In this document: positions 24,374-35,941 of the stretch, one piece after another
How positions within the stretch are numbered: position 1 is the stretch's first letter
How the letters are laid out: every line of letters begins with the position of its first letter
DNA from: Rotaria macrura
Taxonomy: Eukaryota; Rotifera; Eurotatoria; Philodinida; Philodinidae
Reading direction: 5' to 3'
Assembly (NCBI GenBank): GCA_900239685.1
Contig: OENT01000156.1
Coordinates: 46,051 to 110,050 of the forward strand
Length of the DNA: 64,000 bases
Made by a program: the position numbers and the translations under genes
Notes under the pieces: generated by a model
Database searches by the model: none
What the model was told of the DNA's origin: nothing
What the model saw: the letters and a program-made list of their open reading frames with translations, nothing else

Positions 24374-27300
24374 GTCTAACTTTTATGTTTGATTAATCGA
24401 TAGGAATTTCGTAAAATCTTAGTGATTCTATTCATATGCATTCAATTTATATAAAATGAAAATAATTGGTTCAGTTGGGAAAAAAACTGCGATTCTATCA
24501 GAAGAAATGGGTGTACCTTTTTGAAAAAAAAACAAACATGATATAATTGCATATCTTTCATCCCGAGACTACTCCTATGTAGAGAAGAAAAGAAAAAAAA
24601 ATACGCCGAATAGAGGAAACCGATGTATTAGTCTTTCAATGGTGTCCCGACAGCCATTCACATGCATTGAAAACAAACCGACATCATGAAAAAAAATAAT
24701 TTTTTTGCTTTCTCTGTTTTATATGACTAATAGTTTATACTTTTTCTCGATTTTACTGACTTCATCGTTCTATTCCTACTCTAATTTCTTAAACATTCTC
24801 AACGGAATCTTGTAGTTCATTTCAAAGATAGTTACTTTCAATGACATGCTAATAATATCCATGTACGTGATAGAAAAACTAACATCGCTAACTGAATATA
24901 CATTACCTGCTTCTCTAAAAAACAAACTTCTGTTCTTGAACGTTGAAAGCATCTATCATACTTAGTATGCACAAAAAAATACATGTGTATCGTTTTTATA
25001 TTATTGTTTCACTTTTATTCGCATAATTATTCGTCTACGCGAAATAGAAAAATTTTACACCTTTCCCATACAGTAGTCATTAATATGAATATGATACATT
25101 GATTTTTATAGGATACGTTGTGTAAGTTTTCATCGATATGTAAATACCGAACAATCATCTGTGTAACTATATTCTTCTTCGTATGAGAATTCTTCAGTTC
25201 GAGTAGATGTTTAAATTTGTGCGTAAATGAATGACTAACAAGATCGTCATAATTAAAATAAAGACATGCTCAAGATTTTAAAAAAGATCTTGCTCATGAT
25301 AATGTGACATTGCCTGTGCATATATAATGTCATAAACGAACGTCAAATTGCCAATTAAATAAAGTGTAGAGCAAAGTACTTTTCAGGAAATATTATTTTT
25401 TCCCAAAAGACAGGTGAACAAGTAATTTTTAGAAGTCACGTGTTTATTCTAGAAGATTTTTACAATCTGTGTTACGTGAATATAAAATTTAAAAAAGATA
25501 TCTATCGAGATCTGAATTCACAGTATTATCCTTTTCATTGTTATATTATTTAGATTTCTGTAAAAAACAGTTTTCATAGAAAGGATACCGACAATATACT
25601 CTTTTTCTGAATAATCAATAACAGACTTGTTCGTTTTTCTAGAAGTTTCTATATGAAATAAGTATTAAAAAATTAATTAGATGCAGCATTAGATGTTAAT
25701 TATGGCAAGAATCATGCACAAAATTTCAAATATGTTCATGTTCAGCATGCAGAAAATACATTGATTGATAAACTTCATAATTTAATAGAACATATTGATG
25801 TGATGATGTAGGAATAGGAGACTGTTGAGTCGACTATCAATATCAACTATAAAGTTATTCATTTTATCTTTATTAGGTGGCCGAGACCATTTTTTCTAAT
25901 TAAAATGATATGCATCAATTTAATTTATATAAGAGAATGATCATTACTCGGATAAAACAGAGAACTGCGTCATTTGTTTGAATTAAATATAATGAAAGTT
26001 TATTGCGTTCTTTAGATGATTTATTTTTAAGATAAAAAACCAGACTCCCGTTCAAATGTGGAGCAATTCTAAATTAAATTCAAGTTGCATCTTTATTAAA
26101 CATCATTTTTCAATTTCATACGTTGAATAAATTGAATTTTCTCTGAAAACATTTAATGCAATAATGGGCGAGTATAGAAATGTGTTGAAGATAGATATCT
26201 ACATACAGCTAACCCTTAAGTTGATCTACGAAACTCCTGTTTATATGAATTTATTGTTGTTTCTCACAGTTGCACTCGTTTATTTTTGTTACGTCAGATG
26301 ATGAATTTTTTTCTGCTAGAGACGTTTTACAATATTACAACGTACTTGTAGCGAAGTTTCACAGTGAATGTACTTATTTTTTTATTATGAGCCTCGTCGA
26401 ATAAAAGTACGTTTTATACTCCTAATGGAAGATATTTGAAGCCATCAAAACATATCTATTATGATGCCTTTTTTTAAAGATTTTTACTTAATTTCTATGG
26501 TTTGTTTTTAAAGTATAAAGTTTAAGGATTTAGCACGACCCTGTTCGTCTTCGATAAGGTAATGTGCTACTTCTCAAGAACTTTTTACGTGTGATATAAT
26601 ACCATTGCGTCGTTGAAGACGGGTATTATCTGTCTCTAATTACTGTTAAATAAAATATTTTGTGCAAATCGTTTCTCTTGTTTTTGTATGCCATTACAAA
26701 TAAGAGTATTAGTCTGCTAAAACTCATGTTTCTATCAACACAACTGAACAAAGGTATTCATGAGAAAGTAAAGATATCAGTCAAACTGTTGTCAACGTGA
26801 GAGCCTCGAATGTGGTCTTACCCTTCCATGATGGATTCGTTTGGTTGAATAATTCATGAAATATGTCGACTCCTAGTGTGCTCCACCAGATTCGTCCCTG
26901 TTTTAGTTGGAATAATGAGACATTGATAACGTAGGTTATTAAATGCATATAATCATCGGAAAAATAATTTGATGCATAAATTTTTAAGAAATCATGACAC
27001 TACATATCAGTAATCATAGAAAAATTTGCAATGCGAGTTCGAATTAGTTCTTCTGCATATATCTTTTGAATTGTTGTTGTTTCTTTATTCTTCTTATAGT
27101 TTTGTTCATAATTTGTTTACTAGCATATTCATTTTCACATCAATGAGTTGAAAGTACGTGAAAGACATAACTGTATTGTCAGATGTAACTGATAAAGTAC
27201 TCAAACATTTTCTTTGGTGACATGTCCATTCATTTGTCTTTCGATGTATTCTTTTGAGTGTGTATTAATATCCATTGTGATTCAAAAGCGGTTTATTACG

Positions 27301-28345
27301 TCCCGATGTTGTCGAAGCATTAGTATTTTGTATAGAAAGTGCGTATGTTTTTCAATAATTCAAATTATTAATTATCTAGAACACTCGATCCGATATATTC
27401 GTCATAATTGCATAAAATATGGAAGTCCTTATATTATTCATTCACTTCAGAGATGGTGTGCACGCACCATATTGTTAAATTCATTCAACAGTAAAGTCGA
27501 TAATTAGATCAATAACTAACCTCTTTTAGAGACAATTTGATAGGAATGAACTTGGAATTGTATTTTGAGTTTTACATTTGATGGAACGGATATGTCGGAA
27601 GTGACCACTGTCTACCACTTCTGCACTGAACGTTTTGATAAACTCATGAACTTATTTCAATTAAAAATGACTTCTTAAATAATAATTTTTAATTAAAAAG
27701 AACTATCTTGATAACGGTATCATGAGTTGATCAATTTAATGAAAAAATACTTTGATTTTAGATAAAGTTATTGAAAGTATTCTAAAGGATAAAATGACTG
27801 AAGTTCGTTTGAGAATTCATCTAGATCTTTTTATAGAGCACTTCCGGGGTGTATCATATCTTACATAAGAAGTTGTATGTAATCGCGTATTAAAGCTACC
27901 GAATGTCATATGTCAAATAAGAAATATGAAAGTAACTGTATGTGAGAATACTGGCTCTTGTGATTTATTATATATGTAAATTAATCTTGATGAAACTTTG
28001 TTCTTAATACGCATTCACAGAGTAAAGTTGTATTTGATCGTTAATCAAGTATATCTACTGAGTTTTACGATCATTTTCTTGATACCAAAGTAAAAACTGA
28101 ATATTCATCGTTGCTTGTGTATTGTATCATCGTCGTAAAGCAATAAGTATTCCTCGATACTTCTTGTTTATCATTACAAATACAGTCAGCCATGCCAGTC
28201 TCTCATTTACTATTTGTCAGCCATCTATGTGCTTATAACACTTATCTATGCTTCAAATCAAACCATGAGACAATCGAATTCTTTTACAACTGAACACTAT
28301 CAGTCCCGTTGAATTCATGATTAAGCTGGTGAAAGAAGGCATTGT
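24374..28345. other. Gene-poor DNA upstream of NR-C
   Basis: About 4 kb with no well-supported gene. It should include the NR-C promoter; a possible acceptor (cataaaag) lies about 7 bases before the ATG. One short coding-like stretch at 25681-25811 is listed separately. The rest is AT-rich without repeats I could define. Confidence 0.4.
25681..25811 (+). other. Isolated exon-like coding stretch
   Basis: After an acceptor-like ttaattag, the frame GCA GCA TTA GAT... reads about 43 codons (AALDVNYGKNHAQNFKY, LIDKLHNLIEHIDVMM) to a TAG. Its composition is protein-like, but no partner exon was found upstream. It may be a terminal exon of an undetected gene or a remnant. Confidence 0.2.
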
Positions 28346-28865
28346 CAGGGGCGGCGCCATAGGGACGGGGAGGTCACTTCCCGCTGCTCAGTTGACCTGG
28401 ACTTTCTGCGATTTAGAAAATTTTGATGGATCATTTTTAAGTTGGGCGAATTTATTTTACAAAGAAGTTCACTCCGATTTTTGAGAAATCCCCTAGATAA
28501 TATTCTCCGGCTTCAGAGAACTAATATATTTAATTTTCTTGAATGTCGGAGAAAGCCAAGCGCGAAACGGCCGATTTTTTTATTTAATATAAAAATAATC
28601 AAAAACTTGATGACTCGATTAAAATGATCAAATTTTGTATCCTTGTTGTTCAAAATATCAATCTAGGGTGAGACAGCTTAAATCCAATTTTCTTGATTTC
28701 TGTGATTTTTTTCGATTAAAATCAATTGATTTCAGTCAAAAAAATCAGAAATGAGCTGTTTTTCCCTTACAGAAAGCTATCTAATAGTTTCCTCTACATT
28801 CTGATGCTTTTCTCCCATTTTAGGATTGACCCCCCCCCTGCTCTAACCCTTTCGCGCCGCCTTTG
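28346..28865. mobile_element. hAT-like non-autonomous element (520 bp)
   Basis: Starts CAGGGGCGGCGCCA and ends CGCGCCGCCTTTG, an imperfect terminal inverted repeat of the CAGGGGCGG type common in hAT transposons. Flanks share GCATT (ggcattgt on the left, agcattac on the right), compatible with a decayed 8-bp target duplication. The interior has CCCCCCCCC near the right end and no transposase. The class assignment rests on terminal sequence only. Confidence 0.55.
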
Positions 28866-29320
28866 AGCATTACGGATTCTAAACTACGACTTGATTAGAA
28901 TAGCCAATCTAGTTTTAAATGTGCCTTAGACACAAAACAAAGTCTATATAGAATTTGTGACAAATACTAATCGAATAAATATTGTTTCTCTAATTCTACC
29001 AAACTATACTCATGATATTTGTTTGTAGATAACAAGAATAAAAAGAAATCGATGTTTATAATATAATCATTTACCTTTTCTTGTCATAGACGTTAGTTTT
29101 ACGATCATAAAACTATAGAAAGATTCATCTTCTTCACAAATTTCTAAGTAAATTAAAAAGGTATACAATAAATAAATCAAATCAGAAGAAAATTTATACC
29201 TATATTCATGGATAGAGCTTGATGATATACAATTGTTGAGTGTGTCAAGTATTCATCATCTGTGCCCATGAATACTGATATCGAACAACTTAAAACATAA
29301 GGAACAGCATCAAAAACTAT

Positions 29321-29858
29321 TATATACCTAGGTCATTGAATCCGATACCAAATCCTATCAGATCTCGTGGGATCCTACCATGCGACACAAATCCGAAGGG
29401 ATTCTGGGTTGAGAAATCAACATCAAATCCGAGTATCGAGTTCTTACGAATTCCACATTATATCTAATCGTGGGTTCCGATTCGTTTTCAATAGGATCCT
29501 ACAAGCGTCTTGAAATGCGTTATGTATAATGTCACAGGATATTTATTTCGACAACTTGATCCGATCAGATTTTAAGGTGAATTTCTATAAAACCGACGGA
29601 ATCCTGGTTGCGGAGTGACACTCTGCTCCTTAGGATTGGAATCATATCGGTCCGATTTTCGGAATCTGACAACACCCGTTATAGGGTTCTATGGCAGACC
29701 TCTAATGATGCCATCAGGCACTAATTGGCATCCAAATAATAGATTACTTTTTTCCGGTCAGATCCGTCACTCATTCCTCAACCAGGATTCCAATAGGATT
29801 TCGTCGGCTGATCGGACCGATCAGATCCAGCATCAGATTCAATCACCAGGGTATATAT
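29321..29858. mobile_element. Foldback element of the GAATCCGATAGGATTC-word type, copy 1
   Basis: Left end tatatacctaggtcattgaa and right end, read on the other strand, tataccctggtgattgaatc are matching inverted termini that again contain CCNNGGT. Arms of about 100 bp share GGTTGAG-AAT and AATCC/GGATT words. The inner part (about 29660-29775) is homologous to a second copy at 32170-32290 (caggcactaattggcatcc against caggtactaattagcacct). No coding capacity. Confidence 0.65.
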
Positions 29859-29959
29859 TCTTGTATTGTAAATCATTCAAGCCACATAAGCATGAAACTC
29901 AGAAGTTGTTTGAAAACTTGTTGACATACTGCACGTTCATCCGGCAGTTTCTAAGAAGT

Positions 29960-30215
29960 TGTACATTCTGGTGACCCATGTCATTCACGCTCGGTATGAT
30001 CCTATCAAATTCACGAAATACGGTTTGGCTCCTGACACTAGTTGCCAGAAGCCTTGCTCTCTGATTCTGACTCTCACAAATCAACAGATTCCGATATCGG
30101 GAATCCGAAAATTTTCCTATGTGATCTTAATTAAACCTGATAATATCCTATCGGATTTCGATAGGATCTGGTCGGGCCCTATTATGAGAATGAATCTCCC
30201 GGATATGCTCCATTG
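29960..30215. repeat. Degenerate ATCCGATAGGAT-word repeat
   Basis: A stretch dense in near-palindromes (gattccgatatcgggaatcc, tatcctatcggatttcgata), of the same style as the neighbouring element but without clear termini. Probably a fragment or a diverged copy. Confidence 0.45.
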
Positions 30216-31416
30216 AAGAGTATCTGAAATTCTAATGCATGAAGTTTTATACAAAACTTCAACATAGATTAGGTCAGAGGAATAGAAATTTATAGTAAGT
30301 TTATCATATATAGTCTGATTATATATCTACAGTTATCATAAAATGTTTTTTTATTCCTTCTCAACTTTTCAGACTATTATAGTGTCGAAGGAATATACAA
30401 CTACTCGTATAGTATTGGGTGAAACTTAAATTACTTAACAGATGGATATAGATGAAATTGCCGAACAAATTGTTATCATTGCAAACAGCATGATCCTTTG
30501 TCTAAGCAACGATTCCGAAGAACTAAATTTATCTTCAGTTGAATAATTTATTTTTGAACATTGAAATTATGCATATCATTCGAACTTATTCGAAATCTGA
30601 TAGGCATCGTAGATAAATAATTTCAAGCACCATTCGGTTTTTCTTATGAAAGAAAAATTCATTCATTTTCTTGACTGATGTGATTACTACCAGGAGCTAT
30701 TTAAAAATCTATTTCAATTACATAATGAACCAGAGTTGTCTTCATAAATTATTAATTTTTTTGTATTGTTTCTTTTACGATCATGACGAAGCTAGAATGA
30801 GCTACGATTTTGGATTTATAGGTTTCTCACCTTTCTCTTCTTTCACTTCCAATCATAAAATATAGGCGTCGAAATTTATGAGAGTATGGTCATGTTCGAG
30901 CTTATCATTGGGTGTCTCTTAAAAATGGATCTATCAAAAGTAATTTGATTATTAAATTAAAAAAAGAATATTTAGCTATCACATATTGTCATCTATCGTG
31001 CGTTTATTAAATGGCATTGTTTATATACGGGTAGATATTGTCTGTTCGCAGTCTTATTATCTGTCATAAAGGTAATTTTAGAGCCGTTCTTGATCATACT
31101 TGCAGGATTAAATGGCTGGATGACATTCAATTTTCACTCGACTGCGATATATGGTGCGGGATGAATATTTCTTACTGACAAATTAATAGTCACTAGAAAC
31201 AAATAATAATGTCCACACAATCGAATGTAGGAGCTTTCTCTCGAAAAAGTATTTCTATTTTATACTGTTAGTAGGTTTTGTTTTTCTATGAATATTTGTT
31301 TAAAAATATTAGCTTCTGACCACCCAACGCTAATTTTATTTACCGATCGATAAAAAAATCTGACAAAAATAAAAGTATTTGAAAAAAACAAATCTAACAC
31401 AAAGATAATAAAGGCA
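30216..31416. other. AT-rich DNA between repeats
   Basis: No gene is supported. A 35-codon frame at 30442-30546 (+), MDIDEIAEQIVIIANS..., preceded by an acceptor-like ttaacag, is protein-like but isolated. Confidence 0.3.
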
Positions 31417-31664
31417 CCCAGGTCCATCAAAACGGATATCCGTTACGGACCGTTGAGTGGACGCAGTTATACGGACCGTAACATCATTAAAATAGGCCCG
31501 TATACGGCCGTATTTTCACAGTATACGATCCTTTATTACTGTGCCCAGAGATAGTACCGTATACGGAGCCGTACACTGTGAAAATACGGCCGTATACGGG
31601 CCTATTTTAATGATGTTAAGGTCCGTATAACTGCGTCCACTCAACGGTCCGTATCGTTCGACCT
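31417..31664. mobile_element. CCCAGGT-bounded foldback element, copy 2 (young, near-perfect arms)
   Basis: Begins ACCCAGGTCCATCAAAACGG and ends TCGACCT. The arms (about 31444-31530 and 31567-31653) are inverted copies with only a few mismatches over about 87 bp, both containing cggaccgttgagtggacgc and ggcccgtatacggccgtatt. The loop is about 35 bp. No coding capacity. High arm identity implies recent origin or ongoing conversion. Confidence 0.8.
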
Positions 31665-32019
31665 ACTATAGTAATGTGTTAAATTAAAAAAACGAAATGT
31701 TAATGTAATAGAAGTCTTTATTGTTCATTGAATCCATAATAGCGTACAAGAAAATAATTTCTGTATAAAGCTTCTAAGCAAATTTTTTCATTCATAATAA
31801 AGACATTGACCATATCAATTGATACTAGGTATTCATTGAATGATGCATTAATACGTGAATTAAGTCTCAAAAAGTTTTTAATTGACTCATGTTCTATTTC
31901 ATTACGATCAAATTTGACACGTATTAAGAGATCCAATAAAGTACCATAATTAATTCTTAGAGTATCAGCACGATTTTTAATAATTAATTCAAACTGATTG
32001 AATTTATTATTGTGAACTT

Positions 32020-32350
32020 GTGCTTCCCGTTAGATTGAGTCTGATGATCAGATTCGATCGAATTTCTATCAGAATCTGATAGGATTGTATAGAACTTTTA
32101 TCAAACCGACGCAATTCTATCAGATTCAGGAAAATGGAATCACTCTCGGAACCTTAGTGGTGGATTCCTATCGGATTCTACTGTAGGGTTTTGTCGGAAT
32201 CTGACGTATGCTGTTAACCCATTTTTAGGAATGTCCCCCAGGTACTAATTAGCACCTGATTAATAAAATAGGTTTCTTCCGTCAGATCCAATATAGGACT
32301 TATCCACTTAGGTTGTGAATTATCAAGATTAAAATCTGATATCTCCTATG
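32020..32350. mobile_element. Foldback-family element of the GAATCTGATAGG-word type, copy 2
   Basis: Dense in words such as gattcgatcgaatttc, atcagaatctgatagg and tcctatcggattc. Positions 32170-32290 match the interior of the 29321-29858 element (actaattagcacc, ttcttccgtcagatcc). It lies between two coding pieces of the broken gene. The exact ends are uncertain. Confidence 0.55.
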
Positions 32351-32540
32351 AAATGCTTTAGCCTTCAAAATGCAACAAACAAGCATTAATGATTGTTCTC
32401 GAGTAGTAATTATCAGGAATGCGTTAATTTATCATTGAACTTCTAATGTCCTTCACGATTGACGTCAAGATTTCTGCCTTTTTAAGTTGCTTTTTCTATG
32501 CAGCTTAATCATTTTCTAAAACTTGCACTCGATCGTTCTA

Positions 32541-32765
32541 CCCAGGTAAAGAAAACGGCCCGTAAATGGTCTGAAACGGCGTAAAAACTATGTAAAAAGT
32601 TAAAAATCGGAGCCGTTTTCCTCAGCTCATAAAACAAAGGGAATAGTGTTAAAAGCGATAGCAGTTTTCTAGAAAAAACGCGGTCCGTAAATTGACCTGA
32701 CGGATTACTGCGAAATAGGGTGAGAATTAATGTTATTTTCTAGCCGTTTCCGACGGTCTTTCAGA
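32541..32765. mobile_element. CCCAGGT-bounded foldback element, copy 3
   Basis: Begins CCCAGGTAAAGAAAACGGCC, nearly the same as the left end of the 22484 copy. The right part, read on the other strand, has gaccgtcggaaacggctaga against cccgtaaatggtctgaaacg on the left. The arms are poorly matched, so this is an older copy. It abuts the end of a coding piece of the broken gene. Confidence 0.55.
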
Positions 32766-33079
32766 TGACTGGAATGATTCTTGCTGATAATAGTGCAATT
32801 GTACTAACCAATTTTTGATTATCACGCATTAAATCTAAACAAATATATTTTATTTGATTCATCGAAGGATCCAATTGTATCCCCTGCTCCTCACTGATTT
32901 GATAATGTCGATTTAAGAAAAATATAACTTCATCTAATAATTCAAAGACACGTTGACCAATACCCAATAATTCTTGATTGATTGTTTGACTAAATCAATC
33001 CTATGGAATTGCTTTTATTGGATCTGTAATTTCAGCAAATTCTTGACTTTGTTTGGAAATGTACAAAGGTTCCGTGTCG

Positions 33080-33190
33080 TAAATACCAGATCATTTTTAG
33101 CGGTAAACCACGGTATTCGTCAAAACCCGCCCTTTTACTACAGTAAATTGCAGTGATGAGAGCCAGTAGCCGCACAAGTAAACTGCGGTT
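33080..33190. repeat. Short GTAAACYRCGGT-word insertion
   Basis: Three degenerate copies of one word occur within about 100 bp: gtaaaccacggt, agtaaattgcagt and gtaaactgcggt. It interrupts two coding pieces of the broken gene. Same repeated-word style as the foldback elements, but no clear inverted ends. Confidence 0.45.
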
Positions 33191-33573
33191 TTTTTTCAGT
33201 TTTCAATACATTGGACATAATAGCAAGAATAGTCTGTTTAAGTTGATGTGCCATTTCAACAAAATACAAAGAATCTTAAAGATGGAAATATGGATTGACT
33301 GCTATATAATAGCATAATGCAAATGAGCGTGTCTCCTCATTTGCGATCATAGAATTGTAATTTTAATTTGATTTAATGTAAATTAGTTTTTTCAAATTAA
33401 ATGGATTTGAAAAGAATGAAACATTTAATCTTTTCCTGTTTAAATTTAACTGAATTTGAGTAATTTAATTGTTTTGACATGAATAAGTTAAAAATAACTA
33501 TCATGAATTTCAAATTTTCTACGGCGAAATTCAAAATATTACTTGTTAAATTTTACTTTTAAATTAACTATGA

Positions 33574-34848
33574 CCCAAGTCCGAGACGTACGGCGGGAAC
33601 CGGCCGGATCCCGTGCTATTCCGACGAATTCCGGAAGCGGGTTTCCGAAATCGGTTCCAGCTTCTGGATCCGGCTTACTTCCCGGAAATTCCGGGCACCG
33701 GAGCGTATCCACGGATACGGTTCCCGTTTCCTATCCGGGATCCGTCGTTGGAAAACACCGTTTCCAAGCCCGGACCACATACGGTCCAGATCCGACCGTT
33801 TCCTGGCCGGATACCGATAACGGAAAAAGCAATTTTCCCATCCGGAGAGAACACGGCTCAGATCTGACCGTTTCCGCTAAGCTCTCGAAAACTCATCTGG
33901 CCGTTTCCCAAACAGCGCTAAATACTCCCAAGTACTAAGGAAAGTCTCCGAATTTTGAATCCAGCTTTGACTTCTTTTTTAAACAAGCCTAAAACAACAT
34001 CAGAACATACCCTGGGAACAAATAAAATTCTATTAAAACAGTATACATTTCCCTCCAAACTCGCTTTTGTCACAAAAACGGGAATTTTCAGTCCAAAGAC
34101 CTAAAAATCCGATATTCAGACTTTGCAAACCGAAAACGATATGTGTGAGAACACCACACATGTTAAACACTAGCGTTTTGAGACTTTCCTGAGTCTTCAA
34201 TCAAGGTAAGTGACGCTACTAAAGTCTCTTAAGGACCTTTTATTTCAAATATTTATCAAAAAATTTCGAATACAAATTACTGCACTGAAACCGATAACAC
34301 ATTAAGTAACACATCTGAATTTTTCAAGCGACACCATCAAAATACGCTAAACTATTCAGGTCAAGGACATCGTCCTTAAATTAAAGGAATTAGAAAAACA
34401 AATCCCAAAAAAGACCTTCAAAGGTCTTTTTTTTGTAAAATGATGATTTGGATATCAAGGAATGATATAAATGAGAGTTTAATTTGCGATGTAATTGTTT
34501 TTCAAGCGGAGACCTGATTTCCAAAGCAGAAATAATTTTATCGGAGTACGGTGGTTTCCGAGTCTTTTCCGATGCTTCTTTACCGGATTATTGTATTTTC
34601 CGGTTGGATCCTGGCGGAACTTGCCATAGTTCCGGTAGGCTCCTGGCTGACCCGAGGTATTTCCTTGAAATTTCCGGTTTCCGGAATTCTCCGGAATATC
34701 CAGGTTCGGGGTACGGATAATTCCGGCCGGAATACTGCTTCCATGTTCCGGTGGTTTTTCCGGTCGGAAATACACCGGAACTGGCAGGAAGTAGCCGGAA
34801 AATATCCCGTTTCCTGCGGGTTCCGGTCTCCGGAACGAACGACCTGGG
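33574..34848. mobile_element. Large GC-rich foldback element with TTCCGG/CCGGAA words
   Basis: The outer ends are CCCAAGTCC at 33574 and GACCTGGG ending at 34848 (reverse complement CCCAGGTC), matching the terminal word of the smaller foldback elements. Two arms, about 33580-33935 and 34540-34845, are strikingly GC-rich in a genome near 30% GC and are filled with ttccgg, ccggaa, ggatcc and cgtttcc words. The two arms read similarly as reverse complements, but I could not align them base for base. The middle (33940-34535) is AT-rich with no gene. Long open frames in the arms are by-products of low stop density. Confidence 0.5.
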
Positions 34849-34964
34849 AACATATGAGACTGTTTGTTGATTACCTCTTCCGATAGAACTACGCTGAATA
34901 TCATCATTTGATTGCAGTTCAACTGAAATGGTCTCGCTGTAAACCTTGCTCTTCATACTAAATG

Positions 34965-35103
34965 TACTTAGGGCTGACCAAAAGTAGTGAAATCGATACT
35001 TTAAGACCACATAATAACCTTCAGAAGCTCTCTTTCTATACAGTCTGATAGAGAAGAAAATGCTCTATTTCCCTATGCTATTTGACCCTAGTTCAACAAA
35101 TAT
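34965..35103 (-). repeat. Inverted duplicate, left arm
   Basis: Its reverse complement matches 35705-35860 at about 90% identity, including tattatgtggtcttaaagta in both arms. Read outward on the minus strand it gives protein-like text (FFSIRLYRK, EGYYVVLKY) interrupted by a TAG near the start. The two arms flank a 600 bp spacer. Confidence 0.7.
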
Positions 35104-35136
35104 CATAATAATAAAATTTCAAAAGAAATGTGTTTT

Positions 35137-35409
35137 TTAAAAGTATATCACGGTTACGGTGTGTGTTGTCAATAACTCTTCAAGGAAACATGATAGAGAG
35201 CTGTAGTTTTCACCGTTGGAAAGTGGAGACGAAGATGCATCGAATTGCATATCAAATATTTTCTCAGACGTTATCTGAAACAACGTGAATCGATCTTTTA
35301 AGTATTGAAAACAGTCGTGTTCTATTTTTTCACAGAGATTGCTAGAGAAATCACTTGGCGCTTCAAAAAGAACGTCTATAATTTCAGAATGATATTTCAA
35401 AATATCCAA
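35137..35409 (-). other. Open frame in the spacer of the inverted duplication
   Basis: A 90-codon frame from a TTG (no ATG), with protein-like text such as YHSEIIDVLFEAPSDFSSN and LKDRFTLFQITSEKIFD. No domain, start or splice partner is clear; an upstream in-frame TAA lies within a few codons of its left limit. Possible exon or gene remnant. Confidence 0.25.
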
Positions 35410-35704
35410 ATTTTCTGTACCGTTTTAGAGCTTACATCAATGGCTTCAATGTTCACCTGAAAAATGGAAATTCATTGTAAATATCTCGCGTGTAGGATTG
35501 TTTTCAAAGAGGTTGATTAAAAACTTTTAAAAAGTCATGTCGAAAAATCTACAATATACGCTTTGATGTATCTTCCTTTTCTCTTTCTAACCGCGAAAAC
35601 CGCAGCTTTGTATCCTGTTTCTATGAAACGCTATTGAAAAAATATTCACTGAATGGGCCTTGATATAACCGTCAGGCATAAAAAAAGTTAAGTATTTTAG
35701 AAAT

Positions 35705-35941
35705 TTCATTATTATGATATTAGCTGAACTAGAGTCAAATAGCATAGAGAAACAGAGCATTTTCTTCTCTATCAGACTGTATAGAAAGAAAGATTCCGAA
35801 GGTTATTATGTGGTCTTAAAGTATCAATTTCACTACTTTTGGTCAGCCCTAAATAAATTTGTTGAATTGGGTCATATAAATAAGAAATTGATCATATCAT
35901 GGAATCCCATTCATATAAGACAAGTCAAATCTTCCAATTGA
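35705..35941 (+). pseudogene. Inverted duplicate, right arm, with a 75-codon open frame
   Basis: Frame 35714-35941 reads MILAELESNSIEKQSIFF, RLYRKKDSEGYYVVLKYQF, HYFWSALNKF and ends VKSSN. The left arm carries the same text with one stop. The reading frame has stayed open in this copy only, so it may be the functional or younger one. Family not recognised. Confidence 0.35.

Larger units (their letters stand above)
31718..33240 (-). pseudogene. Broken gene for a helical protein, interrupted by repeat elements
   Basis: Minus-strand pieces read as one protein in order: MAHQLKQTILAIMSNVLKT (33220-33164), EPLYISKQSQEFAEITDPI (about 33076-33012), then two in-frame stops, QTINQELLGIGQRVFELLD to ARIIPVI (32992-32761), and after two insertions QVHNNKFNQFELIIKNRAD to YYGFNEQ with a stop (31999-31718). 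All pieces are helix-prone with no signal peptide or membrane segment. Three breaks hold repeat DNA (33080-33190, 32541-32765, 32020-32350). I do not recognise the family. The consistent strand and order support one former gene, now dead through stops and insertions. Confidence 0.5.

Noticed and set aside
33543..34922. Several long frames (up to 147 codons) in GC-rich DNA
   Set aside because: They lie in the arms of the TTCCGG-word element, where high GC and few stops create open frames on both strands.
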